A stretch of DNA of 34,876 bases from Candidatus Neomicrothrix sp. UBA7388 (lineage in GTDB: Bacteria > Actinomycetota > Acidimicrobiia > Acidimicrobiales > Poriferisodalaceae): assembly GCA_002470695.1 (NCBI GenBank), contig DKNM01000101.1:9241-44116 (forward strand). The letters run 5' to 3'. Position 1 is the first letter of the stretch. Each line of letters starts with the position of its first letter. Positions 1-8,806 of the stretch are shown piece by piece. Position numbers and translations under genes: made by a program. Under the pieces are notes generated by a model that saw only the letters and a program-made list of their open reading frames with translations, did no database searches and was not told the origin of the DNA.

Positions 1-140
1 CGAGCTCGACTCAACAAATACGGATATCGAAGTCGACCAATCCGCAGCCGAGGCTGGCTAGCCCTATATTCAGGGCTGATGGCGAGACTGCGTAATCGGT
101 CGTTATTTGCGGTAGCGTCGGGATTCCGACAACGGTCGGA
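1..140. other. Non-coding left edge upstream of tRNA-Pro
   Basis: I see no convincing gene here. The only minus-strand open frame runs through the tRNA and has no protein-like features. A 5-bp inverted repeat (GTCGG, loop GATT, CCGAC, 117-130) lies just before the tRNA. It could be a processing hairpin or the tail of an upstream terminator, but no T-run follows it. Confidence 0.4.
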
Positions 141-217
<77 letters not shown>

Positions 218-231
218 TCTCAGGGTTCGGC

Positions 232-248
232 ATCGCCTGTGAGGCGAT
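232..248 (+). terminator. Hairpin just downstream of tRNA-Pro
   Basis: ATCGCCT (232-238), loop GTG, AGGCGAT (242-248) makes a perfect 7-bp stem 15 bases after the tRNA CCA. There is no T-run after it, so a classical intrinsic terminator is not proven. It may instead be a 3'-end processing or Rho-linked structure. A second, looser inverted repeat (ACCACC at 250-255, GGTGGT at 279-284) follows. Confidence 0.4.
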
Positions 249-363
249 TACCACCTAACCGATTGCCCTACAGCGCACGGTGGTGATGAAAAAGCGAACT
301 CACACAAGATTGCCAGACGAGAGTTGAGTGGGTAGAAAACTTCAGGGAGCGGAAGGGGTTTAG

Positions 364-1077
364 ATGATTGATCCAAATGGAAGAGTAATGATGGTTAGCG
401 GCGCCAACCGAGGTATTGGAGCAGCTCTGGCAGAAAGATTCCATTCCGATGGGTGGGCTCTAAGCCTCGGGGCCCGTAACCGGGAGGAGCTTGAGGAGTC
501 TGTAACCCGATGGGGGGACGACAACGTTCGTTGTTACCACTACGACGCGCTCAACAGCTCGACCGCAGATGCGTGGGTCGAAGAAACCCTCAGTGACTTC
601 GGGCGCATAGATGGGCTCACAAATAATGCCGGTGTTGGGCACATGGAAAGCTTGTCCGATCTCTCAGAAGAAATTCTCGACGAGATGTGGTCGGTTAATG
701 TCAAAGGCCCGTTACGTCTCATTCAAAGAACTCTTCCTCACCTAGCTAGCTGCGGCGAGGGGAGAATTGTTAACGTTGTGTCGCTTTCAGGTAAGAGGGT
801 GAAGGGAACATTTGCTCCAGGTTATGCGATGAGTAAACATGCACTTCTGGCCCTTCACCACGCTGTCCGGCATGCGACCTTTGAGCATGGTATTCGCGTC
901 ACTGCAATTTGCCCTGGTTACGTCGAAACAGACATGACAGCGTCCTTCGGAGTTGACCCCAGCATTATGATCCAGGCCGCAGATCTGGCGGAGACTGTCG
1001 CCACAATTGTGCGACTTCCCAACACCGCAACCGTGGCGGAAATTCTGATGACATGCGAACCCGAGGTCTTGGGATAA
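364..1077 (+). CDS. SDR family NAD(P)-dependent oxidoreductase
   Basis: A classical short-chain dehydrogenase/reductase of 237 residues, the usual size for the family. Visible motifs in order are the cofactor glycine motif SGANRGIG (12-19), NNAG (87-90), the catalytic serine region (S140/S142), the YxxxK pair (Y154, K158) and the PGYVETDM substrate/cofactor loop (184-191). It should be cytosolic and interconvert an alcohol and a ketone; the substrate cannot be read from the sequence. The ATG at 364 is preceded by the purine-rich GGAAGGGG. It is followed after 8 bases by an AMP-forming ligase and then an MDR-family reductase on the same strand, so the three probably form one catabolic operon. 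Confidence 0.9.
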   Translation: MIDPNGRVMMVSGANRGIGAALAERFHSDGWALSLGARNREELEESVTRWGDDNVRCYHYDALNSSTADAWVEETLSDFGRIDGLTNNAGVGHMESLSDLSEEILDEMWSVNVKGPLRLIQRTLPHLASCGEGRIVNVVSLSGKRVKGTFAPGYAMSKHALLALHHAVRHATFEHGIRVTAICPGYVETDMTASFGVDPSIMIQAADLAETVATIVRLPNTATVAEILMTCEPEVLG

Positions 1078-1085
1078 TTGGGACG

Positions 1086-2579
1086 ATGAATATTGCCGAA
1101 CTTCTCAGTAGAAACCCAAATCCAAACGAAGTAGCCCTCATAGATTGCTCCAAGACACCTGCTAGTGAACTATCGGCATCGCAAATCACACGTCAGATGC
1201 TTATTTTTGCTGAATGGCTTCGACAGGCAGGTTTCGAGGCAGGTTCCCGGGTTGGTCTACTGGCCGGCAATTTAGGCGAGTACTTCACTGTGATGTTTGG
1301 AGCTCCAGCAGCAGGGATGGTTTTCGTTCCACTGAATACGCGACTCCCAGAAGAGACACTGAAGTACATTGCCAAGGACGCTGATATCAAGATGCTTTTT
1401 TGCGATGATGACCATGCAAATTTCGTCTCTGATATACCGACGATGACTATTGGTTCCAAAGAGTGGATCGACCTTATGGGAGGGTCACCTGCGGAATCTC
1501 TAGCCCAAGTCGACCCACACGACGTAGCGGTGCAGATTTACACCTCCGGATCCACTGGTCGTCCTAAAGGGGTACTGCTCTCTCACGAAAACATAACGTT
1601 CACTGTGCTGGAGTACGGTTCAACATTGCCCGGAGAAGTAATGCTCGTCTCCGCACCGCTCTACCATAAGAATGCTTCGATGTCTTCGAAGCTTGCCTTT
1701 GCGAGCGGTGGCAAAGTCGTACTTCTCCCTCAATTTTCGGCTTCTGCTTATTTGGATGCTATTACCTCTTATGGCGTCACCATGTGCTCGGGCGTGCCAA
1801 CCATGTACGCGCTCATCACGGCTGAACTTCACAACTCGTCAGAAGAGCGCGATCTGTCGTCTGTGGAGCGAGTCTTTATCGGTTCAGCCCCATTAACCGA
1901 AGCGTTGTTTGACGATATTCAGGATCTCTTCCCAACAGCATTCGTTACGAATGGCTACGGCACTACCGAAGCTGTCTTGGAGTTCGGGCCACACCCAGAG
2001 GGTCTTGAGCGGCCCAAAATTTCACTCGGTTATGAACACCCAGACGTTGAATTGAAACTCGTTGATCCGATTAGTGGCGCAGAAGGGGCCAGCGGCGAAT
2101 TATGGGTCAAATCGAAGGGAGTGATGCTCGGTTATCACGGTCTGCCCGAAGTAAACGCAGAGCGTTTGACTGATGGCTGGTATCACACGGGCGATTTGAT
2201 GAAACGGGATAGTGATGGTTGGTATTTCTTTGTTGGACGAGTCGACGATATGTTCGTCTGCGCCGGGGAAAATATTTATCCCGACGCAGTGGAACAGATG
2301 CTTGAACGCCATGTTGAAATTCATCAAGCCGTGGTTGTGCCAGTTGCAGATGAGCTCAAAGGCCAATTACCTGCAGCTTTCATTAGATGCGAAGCGGACA
2401 GCGTTCTAAGCGAAGCGGAGGTAAAGGACTTCGCTCTTAAAAACGGTCCAGCCTATGCTCACCCAAGATATGTCTGGTTTGTGGATGAAATTCCACTTGC
2501 TTCTACAGCCAAAATCAATCGTTCAGCGTTAATGCGCAAAGCCGCAAACTTAGTGAACTCAAATGGGGGAAACTCGTGA
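1086..2579 (+). CDS. AMP-forming acyl-CoA synthetase (class I adenylate-forming)
   Basis: This protein should activate a carboxylic acid with ATP to an acyl-adenylate and then a CoA thioester. It carries the AMP-binding signature YTSGSTGRPKG (152-162), YGTTEA (291-296), YHTGD (366-370), the hinge GRVDD (384-388) and a C-terminal catalytic lysine (K476). I chose the ATG at 1086 (497 residues). An in-frame ATG at 1053 would overlap the upstream gene by 25 bases and add an unconserved leader. The usual TGK before the catalytic lysine reads TAK here, a mild deviation. The gene ends in a GTGA overlap with the next gene, so translation is probably coupled. Family members act on fatty, aromatic or alicyclic acids; the substrate is unknown. 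Confidence 0.88.
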   Translation: MNIAELLSRNPNPNEVALIDCSKTPASELSASQITRQMLIFAEWLRQAGFEAGSRVGLLAGNLGEYFTVMFGAPAAGMVFVPLNTRLPEETLKYIAKDADIKMLFCDDDHANFVSDIPTMTIGSKEWIDLMGGSPAESLAQVDPHDVAVQIYTSGSTGRPKGVLLSHENITFTVLEYGSTLPGEVMLVSAPLYHKNASMSSKLAFASGGKVVLLPQFSASAYLDAITSYGVTMCSGVPTMYALITAELHNSSEERDLSSVERVFIGSAPLTEALFDDIQDLFPTAFVTNGYGTTEAVLEFGPHPEGLERPKISLGYEHPDVELKLVDPISGAEGASGELWVKSKGVMLGYHGLPEVNAERLTDGWYHTGDLMKRDSDGWYFFVGRVDDMFVCAGENIYPDAVEQMLERHVEIHQAVVVPVADELKGQLPAAFIRCEADSVLSEAEVKDFALKNGPAYAHPRYVWFVDEIPLASTAKINRSALMRKAANLVNSNGGNS

Positions 2580-3589
2580 AAGCAATCGTCTTCGATGAAC
2601 ATGGCTCAATCGATGTGCTTCGTTACCGCGAAATTGATGCCCCAGATCTGCTCCCGGGCGAGGTTCGTGTGGCGGTTCGTTCATGTTCGTTGAACTATCA
2701 CGATGTCTTTACTAGGCAGGGAATGCCAGGTATCAAAGTGCCCCTCCCCGGAATACCTGGGTGTGACTGCGCAGGTGTTGTCTCAGAAGTAGCAGACGAC
2801 GTATCCGGTTGGTCAATCGGCGATCGGGTTCTCGTAGATCCCGTGAAATACGAAGACGGCAAGATGTGGATGATCGGCGACACTCTGTGGGGCGCCTATG
2901 CCGAGTATGTCGTCGTAACTGCGGAGCAACTCATCGGCCTTCCAGACGACATCTCTTTCGACGATGCTGCTTGTTTACCAGTGGCATATGGCACTGCACA
3001 CCGGATGATGTTTACGCGGGGACAAGTCACGGCGGACGATTCAGTACTGATTTTGGGTGCAAGCGGTGGCGTCGGGACCAGCGCCTTGTTGCTTGCAAAA
3101 ATGCGCGGAGCGAAAGTGATCGCAGCAGCAGGAACTGACGAGAAGTGCGCTCAGCTAGCGGACCTGGGAGCAGATGAGACAATCAACTACTCCAGCACCG
3201 ACTTCGTGAAGTACTGCAGAGAACAGACGGGCAGTCTGTTTAGTGGTGGCGGTTACGACGTGGTAGTCAACTTCACCGGCGGAGATACCTGGGCGGCTTC
3301 CCTCAAGTGTGTGAAACAAGGAGGTCGTGTGCTCACCTGCGGAGCTACGGCGGGCTTTGATCCCAAGACTGACTTACGTTTTATTTGGACCGCCGAGATG
3401 GACATAAGAGGATCTAATGGCTGGAAACGCAGCGATCTCGATCAACTGTTGACTTTGACTCGCACCGGTGAATTCTCTCCCGTGATTGATTCTCGCGTGG
3501 ATCTCAAAAACGGGATACAGGCTCATCAAGCACTTGAGGAGAGAGCCTTTTTCGGCAAGATTGTGATCAATGCGAGCGCCCCGGCTTAG
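2576..3589 (+). CDS. MDR-family (quinone oxidoreductase-like) dehydrogenase
   Basis: A medium-chain dehydrogenase/reductase of 337 residues. An N-terminal GroES-like domain contains the SLNYHD and GIPGCDCAGVV motifs, and a Rossmann fold shows GASGGVG near residue 160. The four-cysteine structural-zinc lobe of alcohol dehydrogenases is missing. Zinc-free quinone oxidoreductase or enoyl reductase activity with NADPH is therefore more likely than classical alcohol dehydrogenase activity. It starts at a GTG that overlaps the stop of the acyl-CoA ligase by 4 bases, with a GGGGGA ribosome-binding site 7 bases upstream. Its position behind a dehydrogenase and a CoA ligase suggests reduction of an enoyl-type intermediate in the same pathway (inference). 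Confidence 0.87.
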   Translation: MKAIVFDEHGSIDVLRYREIDAPDLLPGEVRVAVRSCSLNYHDVFTRQGMPGIKVPLPGIPGCDCAGVVSEVADDVSGWSIGDRVLVDPVKYEDGKMWMIGDTLWGAYAEYVVVTAEQLIGLPDDISFDDAACLPVAYGTAHRMMFTRGQVTADDSVLILGASGGVGTSALLLAKMRGAKVIAAAGTDEKCAQLADLGADETINYSSTDFVKYCREQTGSLFSGGGYDVVVNFTGGDTWAASLKCVKQGGRVLTCGATAGFDPKTDLRFIWTAEMDIRGSNGWKRSDLDQLLTLTRTGEFSPVIDSRVDLKNGIQAHQALEERAFFGKIVINASAPA

Positions 3590-3667
3590 CCAGTAAGGCT
3601 CAGCCGGATTTGAGACTGCAACAAAGCAGCGAACTCCGTCGACCAGGCACTAGAGCAGCTTTTTCTT

Positions 3668-4318
3668 TTAGGGTTCGACCAAGACAGACACGATGCTTTC
3701 GCCATCAATGTTGTCTCCTAGTTCTGCATGTACAGATGAAATTTGGACTGGCTCTGGACGAAAGATGATGTCGCCCTGGTCCACCACGCCAGTTGATGTG
3801 ATTCCAAGGGATAGCTGCCATGCTCGAATCGAAGACACGGTTAGAGGGGTTACGTGATGATCGATAGTGAGATCAGTAGCTAAACCGGAGACCGCTTCGT
3901 CTACCGCATAACCCAAATCGACCAAGTTTCGTTCCAACTGTGCGACATCGGGACCATCCGCGATCTTGTATCGAATCGTTCGATGCATTGGCAAAGAACC
4001 CTTCAGGAGAATTACTGGTTTGTCATCAATCGCGTATAAAGCTGTACCAAATTCGATTAGGTCACCTGCCGCAGGGAGCCAGGTAACTTTGCCTACCGCA
4101 GCGTTGCTGAGTTTTTGAGACGGACCGTCCATAACAACGGTCTGGTCAGCAACCGTATTTGAGTTCGCCCCACCAGCCGGTGCGATAATCCTTGTTGATA
4201 TCGGTTCCGCTATTTCAGGGGTCTGTTTCTTCGGCGTTCCAATCATTCCAATAGCAATGATTACGGCACATGCAACGCTCAAAACCAGCACCAATGCGAT
4301 AGTCAAACTTTTTTTCAT
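3668..4318 (-). CDS. Membrane-anchored peptidoglycan-binding-like protein, short form
   Basis: Residues 5-27 form a hydrophobic signal anchor after MKKS. The rest resembles actinobacterial proteins that join an adaptor-like (HlyD/MacA-type) hairpin to a PG_binding_1 fold. Visible features are a GKVTWLPAAGDLIEFGTALYAIDDKPV segment equivalent, DVAQLERNLVDLGY around residues 128-141, and AWQLSLGITSTGVVD around 170-184. Relatives that I know are usually well over 300 residues and sit beside MacB-type ABC genes. This one stops at 216 residues, soon after the PG-binding domain, and no transporter is adjacent. It may be a shortened remnant or an independent cell-envelope protein. No clear ribosome-binding site is visible before its ATG. 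Confidence 0.6.
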   Translation of the reverse strand: MKKSLTIALVLVLSVACAVIIAIGMIGTPKKQTPEIAEPISTRIIAPAGGANSNTVADQTVVMDGPSQKLSNAAVGKVTWLPAAGDLIEFGTALYAIDDKPVILLKGSLPMHRTIRYKIADGPDVAQLERNLVDLGYAVDEAVSGLATDLTIDHHVTPLTVSSIRAWQLSLGITSTGVVDQGDIIFRPEPVQISSVHAELGDNIDGESIVSVLVEP

Positions 4319-4451
4319 TCGCTTTCACGCCCGTTGAGGAAGACCAAGGGACACCAGACTAGGGGGCAAATCGGCTTTGGCATGCTCCCACTGTCGCATG
4401 CTCACGAGCCGAATGTCGGCTTGTTCGTATTTTCGGCTCTATCGTCGTGTC

Positions 4452-5791
<1,340 letters not shown>

Positions 5792-5832
5792 CTAGGCTTT
5801 GGGCCGACTTTGGTCTCTATTTACTTGCTGCG

Positions 5833-6306
5833 TCAATCAAGGCCATATGCGGCGTGCAGAGCTACCGTTGCGCGGTCGACATCCGCTTCGGACACCACAC
5901 AACTGATTCGAATGGGTGAGGTCGCTATCATCTCGATGTTGACATCGATTTCAGCGAGAGTTTCGAACATAGTTGCTGCAACTCCGGGGTTTGAAGCCAT
6001 TCCTGCCCCAACTACTGACACACGGCCGAGATCAGGGTCCGCCATGACACCAGCGAAATTAAGTGTTTCAGCAAGTGTCTCACAGGTGCTTGTAGCAACC
6101 TCTAAGTCGTCTAAGGGGACTGTGAATGAAATATCTGTCCGACCATTTTCGCTGACGTTTTGCACGATCATGTCGACATTGACTGATGCCTCTGCAAGCG
6201 TACGGAAAACCTTTGCTGCTAACCCAGGCTGGTCCTGAACGCCACTCAGCGTTACCTTCGCTTGGCTGGTGTCCGGCACAATTCCTTTAATGATGGCTCT
6301 TTCCAT
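5833..6306 (-). CDS. Aspartate kinase beta subunit (internal in-frame start)
   Basis: In several Gram-positive bacteria, including Corynebacterium and Bacillus, lysC encodes a second, regulatory polypeptide from an internal start. Here an in-frame ATG at 6306 (M247 of the alpha chain) begins MERAIIKGIV, which corresponds to the start of the Corynebacterium glutamicum beta subunit. It is preceded by a perfect AGGAGG (complement of 6315-6320) at 8 bases spacing, a far better ribosome-binding site than chance would give inside a gene. The product, 157 residues, would be the two ACT domains that pair with the alpha chain in an alpha2beta2 enzyme and bind lysine or threonine. Confidence 0.75.
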   Translation of the reverse strand: MERAIIKGIVPDTSQAKVTLSGVQDQPGLAAKVFRTLAEASVNVDMIVQNVSENGRTDISFTVPLDDLEVATSTCETLAETLNFAGVMADPDLGRVSVVGAGMASNPGVAATMFETLAEIDVNIEMIATSPIRISCVVSEADVDRATVALHAAYGLD

Positions 6307-7044
6307 ATCAGGGTCCTCCTCGACAACCCAAGTTCCGGGCTCCCACGTAAAAGCTGAACGGACGTGAAGCGGCACCCCAAATGCTCGTGCTACTTCCACT
6401 GACCGCATGACGGGTTTGGGGCAACCTACGGCGGTCATTTCCAATAATTCGTCAAACGAAATTGATTCCATCCGTTTTGCGCCCGGGCAAACTCGCGGAT
6501 CTGTAGTGAACACGCCTGATACGTCCGTATATAACTCGCATGCATCAGCACCGAGTCCATGAGCTAGCGCGACCGCAGTGGTATCAGAACCGCCTCTGCC
6601 TAAAAAGGTGACGTTATTCTCACCAGACATTCCTTGGGCTCCAGCGACCACAGCCACTCTGTCCTTATCGACGGAGTCACGTACCCTGTGAGGGTCAACC
6701 GACAAAATTTTTGCATTGCGGTGATTGTTGTCTGTTTCGAATCCGGCTTGGCTTCCAGTGAAAGAATCGGCCGGAACTCCGGCTGCATGAAGCGCCATGC
6801 ACATTAGGGCAATGGACTTACGCTCCCCGGCAGTGATCAGCATGTCCATTTCCCGACCGGGCGGTTCGCCATTTACCTCATCGGCCAAACGGAGTAGCTC
6901 ATCAGTCTCTTTTCCCATTGCGCTAACTACCAGAACTACTTGATCGCCTCGACTGCGCGTTCGTTTAACGTGATCCGCGACTTCACGCATTCGATCTGCA
7001 TCTGCGACTGAGGTGCCACCAAATTTTTGAACGACTAATGCCAC
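5833..7044 (-). CDS. lysC: Aspartate kinase, alpha subunit
   Basis: This enzyme phosphorylates L-aspartate, the committed step of the aspartate family of amino acids, and is normally feedback-inhibited through its ACT domains. The 403 residues comprise an N-terminal amino acid kinase domain with KFGGTS (7-12) and GRGGSDTT (149-156), then two ACT domains from about residue 250. The region normally written GAKVL near residue 209 reads GCPKPV, which is unusual. The gene contains an in-frame internal start for a separate beta subunit, annotated separately. It is divergent from the cyclophilin gene across a 133-bp intergenic region that should hold both promoters. No lysine riboswitch-like structure was recognised there. 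Confidence 0.96.
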   Translation of the reverse strand: MALVVQKFGGTSVADADRMREVADHVKRTRSRGDQVVLVVSAMGKETDELLRLADEVNGEPPGREMDMLITAGERKSIALMCMALHAAGVPADSFTGSQAGFETDNNHRNAKILSVDPHRVRDSVDKDRVAVVAGAQGMSGENNVTFLGRGGSDTTAVALAHGLGADACELYTDVSGVFTTDPRVCPGAKRMESISFDELLEMTAVGCPKPVMRSVEVARAFGVPLHVRSAFTWEPGTWVVEEDPDMERAIIKGIVPDTSQAKVTLSGVQDQPGLAAKVFRTLAEASVNVDMIVQNVSENGRTDISFTVPLDDLEVATSTCETLAETLNFAGVMADPDLGRVSVVGAGMASNPGVAATMFETLAEIDVNIEMIATSPIRISCVVSEADVDRATVALHAAYGLD

Positions 7045-7177
7045 AACTTCTGATCGTACCCTTCGCCAGCCACCATGCCGTGCGTCATTTATGGTCTAGT
7101 TCATATGGGTTTCAGGTCAATGACTTGCTACCTTCAATAATGAATCGGCAAATACGAGGGATTAGCAGTCCGAGATT

Positions 7178-8005
7178 ATGAGTAACACTAAGCGCGAACG
7201 CCAAAGAGCTCGACGTCAAGCTCAATTAGACGCCGACCAAAAAGCAGCGAAATCTTCTAAGCGTTCGAAAGTTATCTTCCGGTGGGCAGCAATAGCTGCG
7301 GCAGTGGTGCTCGTCGCGTTTTTGTGGAGTCTTACCGGCGGCGAGTCCAGTGATCTCAGTGATGTTGATTCGGCTGAAGAGGCTTCAATCGGCGCCAAAA
7401 CTTTAGGTATTGAGGGGTGCCCTAGCGCTACTGACTCCGCTGCCCCTAAAACTCAGTTTGCAACCCCTCCGCAGGTTTGCATCGATACTGGGCAGCTCTA
7501 CTCAGCGAAATTTGTCACGAGCCTTGGCGATTTTACAGCGGTGCTTGATCCCACATCAGACTGGCGCAGCGTGAACAACTTCATCTTCTTGGCGCGACAC
7601 CGCGCATATGATGGGACCCTTTTCCATCGAGTCATCGAAGACTTTGTCATTCAAGGAGGGGACGTTGAGGGCTTAAACGGACTCGGCGGACCCGGCTATA
7701 AATTCACTGGCGCCTACGGACCCGAAGAAGGATATTCAGTTGGTTCGCTGGCAATGGCTAATCAGGGCACACCGAACACTAACGGTTCACAATTTTTTGT
7801 TGTGAGTGGACCTTACGGAGCAGCTCTCGATCCAAATTATTCACTGATGGGCCACATTGTCGAAGGGCTAGACGTTGTCTTACGCATTCAGCAAGTGGAG
7901 ACAGATTCACAAGATTTGCCGCTCGAACCAGTATCCATCAGTTCAGTAGCAGTAGATATCGCTACTAGTACAGAAATTGATAGCTACAAAGATTTGACCG
8001 AATAA
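7178..8005 (+). CDS. Membrane-anchored cyclophilin-type peptidyl-prolyl isomerase
   Basis: This is a proline cis-trans isomerase that probably assists folding outside the membrane. A basic N-terminus (residues 1-31) is followed by one transmembrane helix (about 32-52), an acidic linker, a two-cysteine segment (C81, C101) that could form a disulfide, and a cyclophilin domain (about 106-255). Catalytic and binding residues seen are the FHR motif (149-151), IQGGD (158-162) and GSQFF (203-207). This anchored layout is common in Actinobacteria. It is 275 residues long and followed by the aat gene on the same strand. Confidence 0.92.
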   Translation: MSNTKRERQRARRQAQLDADQKAAKSSKRSKVIFRWAAIAAAVVLVAFLWSLTGGESSDLSDVDSAEEASIGAKTLGIEGCPSATDSAAPKTQFATPPQVCIDTGQLYSAKFVTSLGDFTAVLDPTSDWRSVNNFIFLARHRAYDGTLFHRVIEDFVIQGGDVEGLNGLGGPGYKFTGAYGPEEGYSVGSLAMANQGTPNTNGSQFFVVSGPYGAALDPNYSLMGHIVEGLDVVLRIQQVETDSQDLPLEPVSISSVAVDIATSTEIDSYKDLTE

Positions 8006-8067
8006 TCATTCGGCTTTGAGTGTCACGGCCTCCAATGCGTATGCTCAAGGGCATGCGAGGGGATACT

Positions 8068-8760
8068 TTGACTGGTCCAGTGGAGCCTAAACCGAGCGGC
8101 TGGACTTTTCCGCCTGCTCACAGTGCAGATGAGAATGGATTAGTGGGTGCCGGAGCGGACCTTGAGGCGGGGACATTATTAGCTGCCTACAGCTCTGGTT
8201 TATTCCCAATGCCTTTAGGGGATACTTTAGGTTGGTGGTCTCCCGACCCCAGAGGAGTGCTGCCGCTCTCCTACCTCAAAGTCGGCAGATCTTTGCGACG
8301 CGCTTGCAAAGACTTTGAAATTCGCGTGAACCACGCGTTCGATCAAGTGATTGATGCGTGCGCAAGCCCGGTGCGTCCTCACGGATGGATCGATGCCAAC
8401 ATTCGAGATGCATATATAGAGTTGCATCGTCTGGGCTGGGCGCACAGCGTTGAGGCCTGGCGCGACGATGAATTAGTCGGGGGACTTTATGGGGTTGCCA
8501 TCGGGGCATTTTTTGCTGGCGAATCTATGTTCCACTCAGCTCCGAACGCGTCCAAAGTCGCGCTAGTGGCACTGGTTGACGCCATGAAGGTGACCGGCGG
8601 CGCTTTAATCGATATTCAATGGAATACTCCGCATCTAGAGAGTCTCGGAGCGGTAGAGATTGGCAGAGAAGAATACTTGGAATTGCTCGGAGAGGCGGTC
8701 GATAGGCCCCTTGCAGAAGTGTGGGCACGCCCAATGAATTTCACATTGCTTGATGATTGA
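8068..8760 (+). CDS. aat: Leucyl/phenylalanyl-tRNA-protein transferase
   Basis: This enzyme transfers Leu or Phe from aminoacyl-tRNA to the N-terminus of proteins bearing basic N-terminal residues, marking them for ClpS/ClpAP degradation. Recognisable family blocks are GLFPMP, the WWSPDPRGVLPL region, GGLYGVAIGAFFAGESMF and the IDIQW segment with HLESLGA. The frame is open from a GTG at 8020, with ATGs at 8035, 8041 and 8053. I favour the TTG at 8068 because GAGGGG lies 5 bases upstream and homology begins just after it. If the GTG at 8020 were used the protein would have 246 residues instead of 230. It lies between the cyclophilin and ecm genes. Confidence 0.88.
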   Translation: MTGPVEPKPSGWTFPPAHSADENGLVGAGADLEAGTLLAAYSSGLFPMPLGDTLGWWSPDPRGVLPLSYLKVGRSLRRACKDFEIRVNHAFDQVIDACASPVRPHGWIDANIRDAYIELHRLGWAHSVEAWRDDELVGGLYGVAIGAFFAGESMFHSAPNASKVALVALVDAMKVTGGALIDIQWNTPHLESLGAVEIGREEYLELLGEAVDRPLAEVWARPMNFTLLDD

Positions 8761-8806
8761 GAGCTAAGGGAAACCTCTAGGATCATCGTCGAAGCGAGGA
8801 GCGTTC

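Noticed and set aside
3617..3667. Possible bidirectional terminator with a T-rich tract near 3660
   Set aside because: The T-tract is real, but the nearest stem (CTGC/GCAG) is only 4 bp and is not adjacent to it, so the structure is too weak to annotate.
7045..7177. Lysine riboswitch or attenuator upstream of lysC
   Set aside because: No long paired elements or leader peptide could be found in this 133-bp divergent region.
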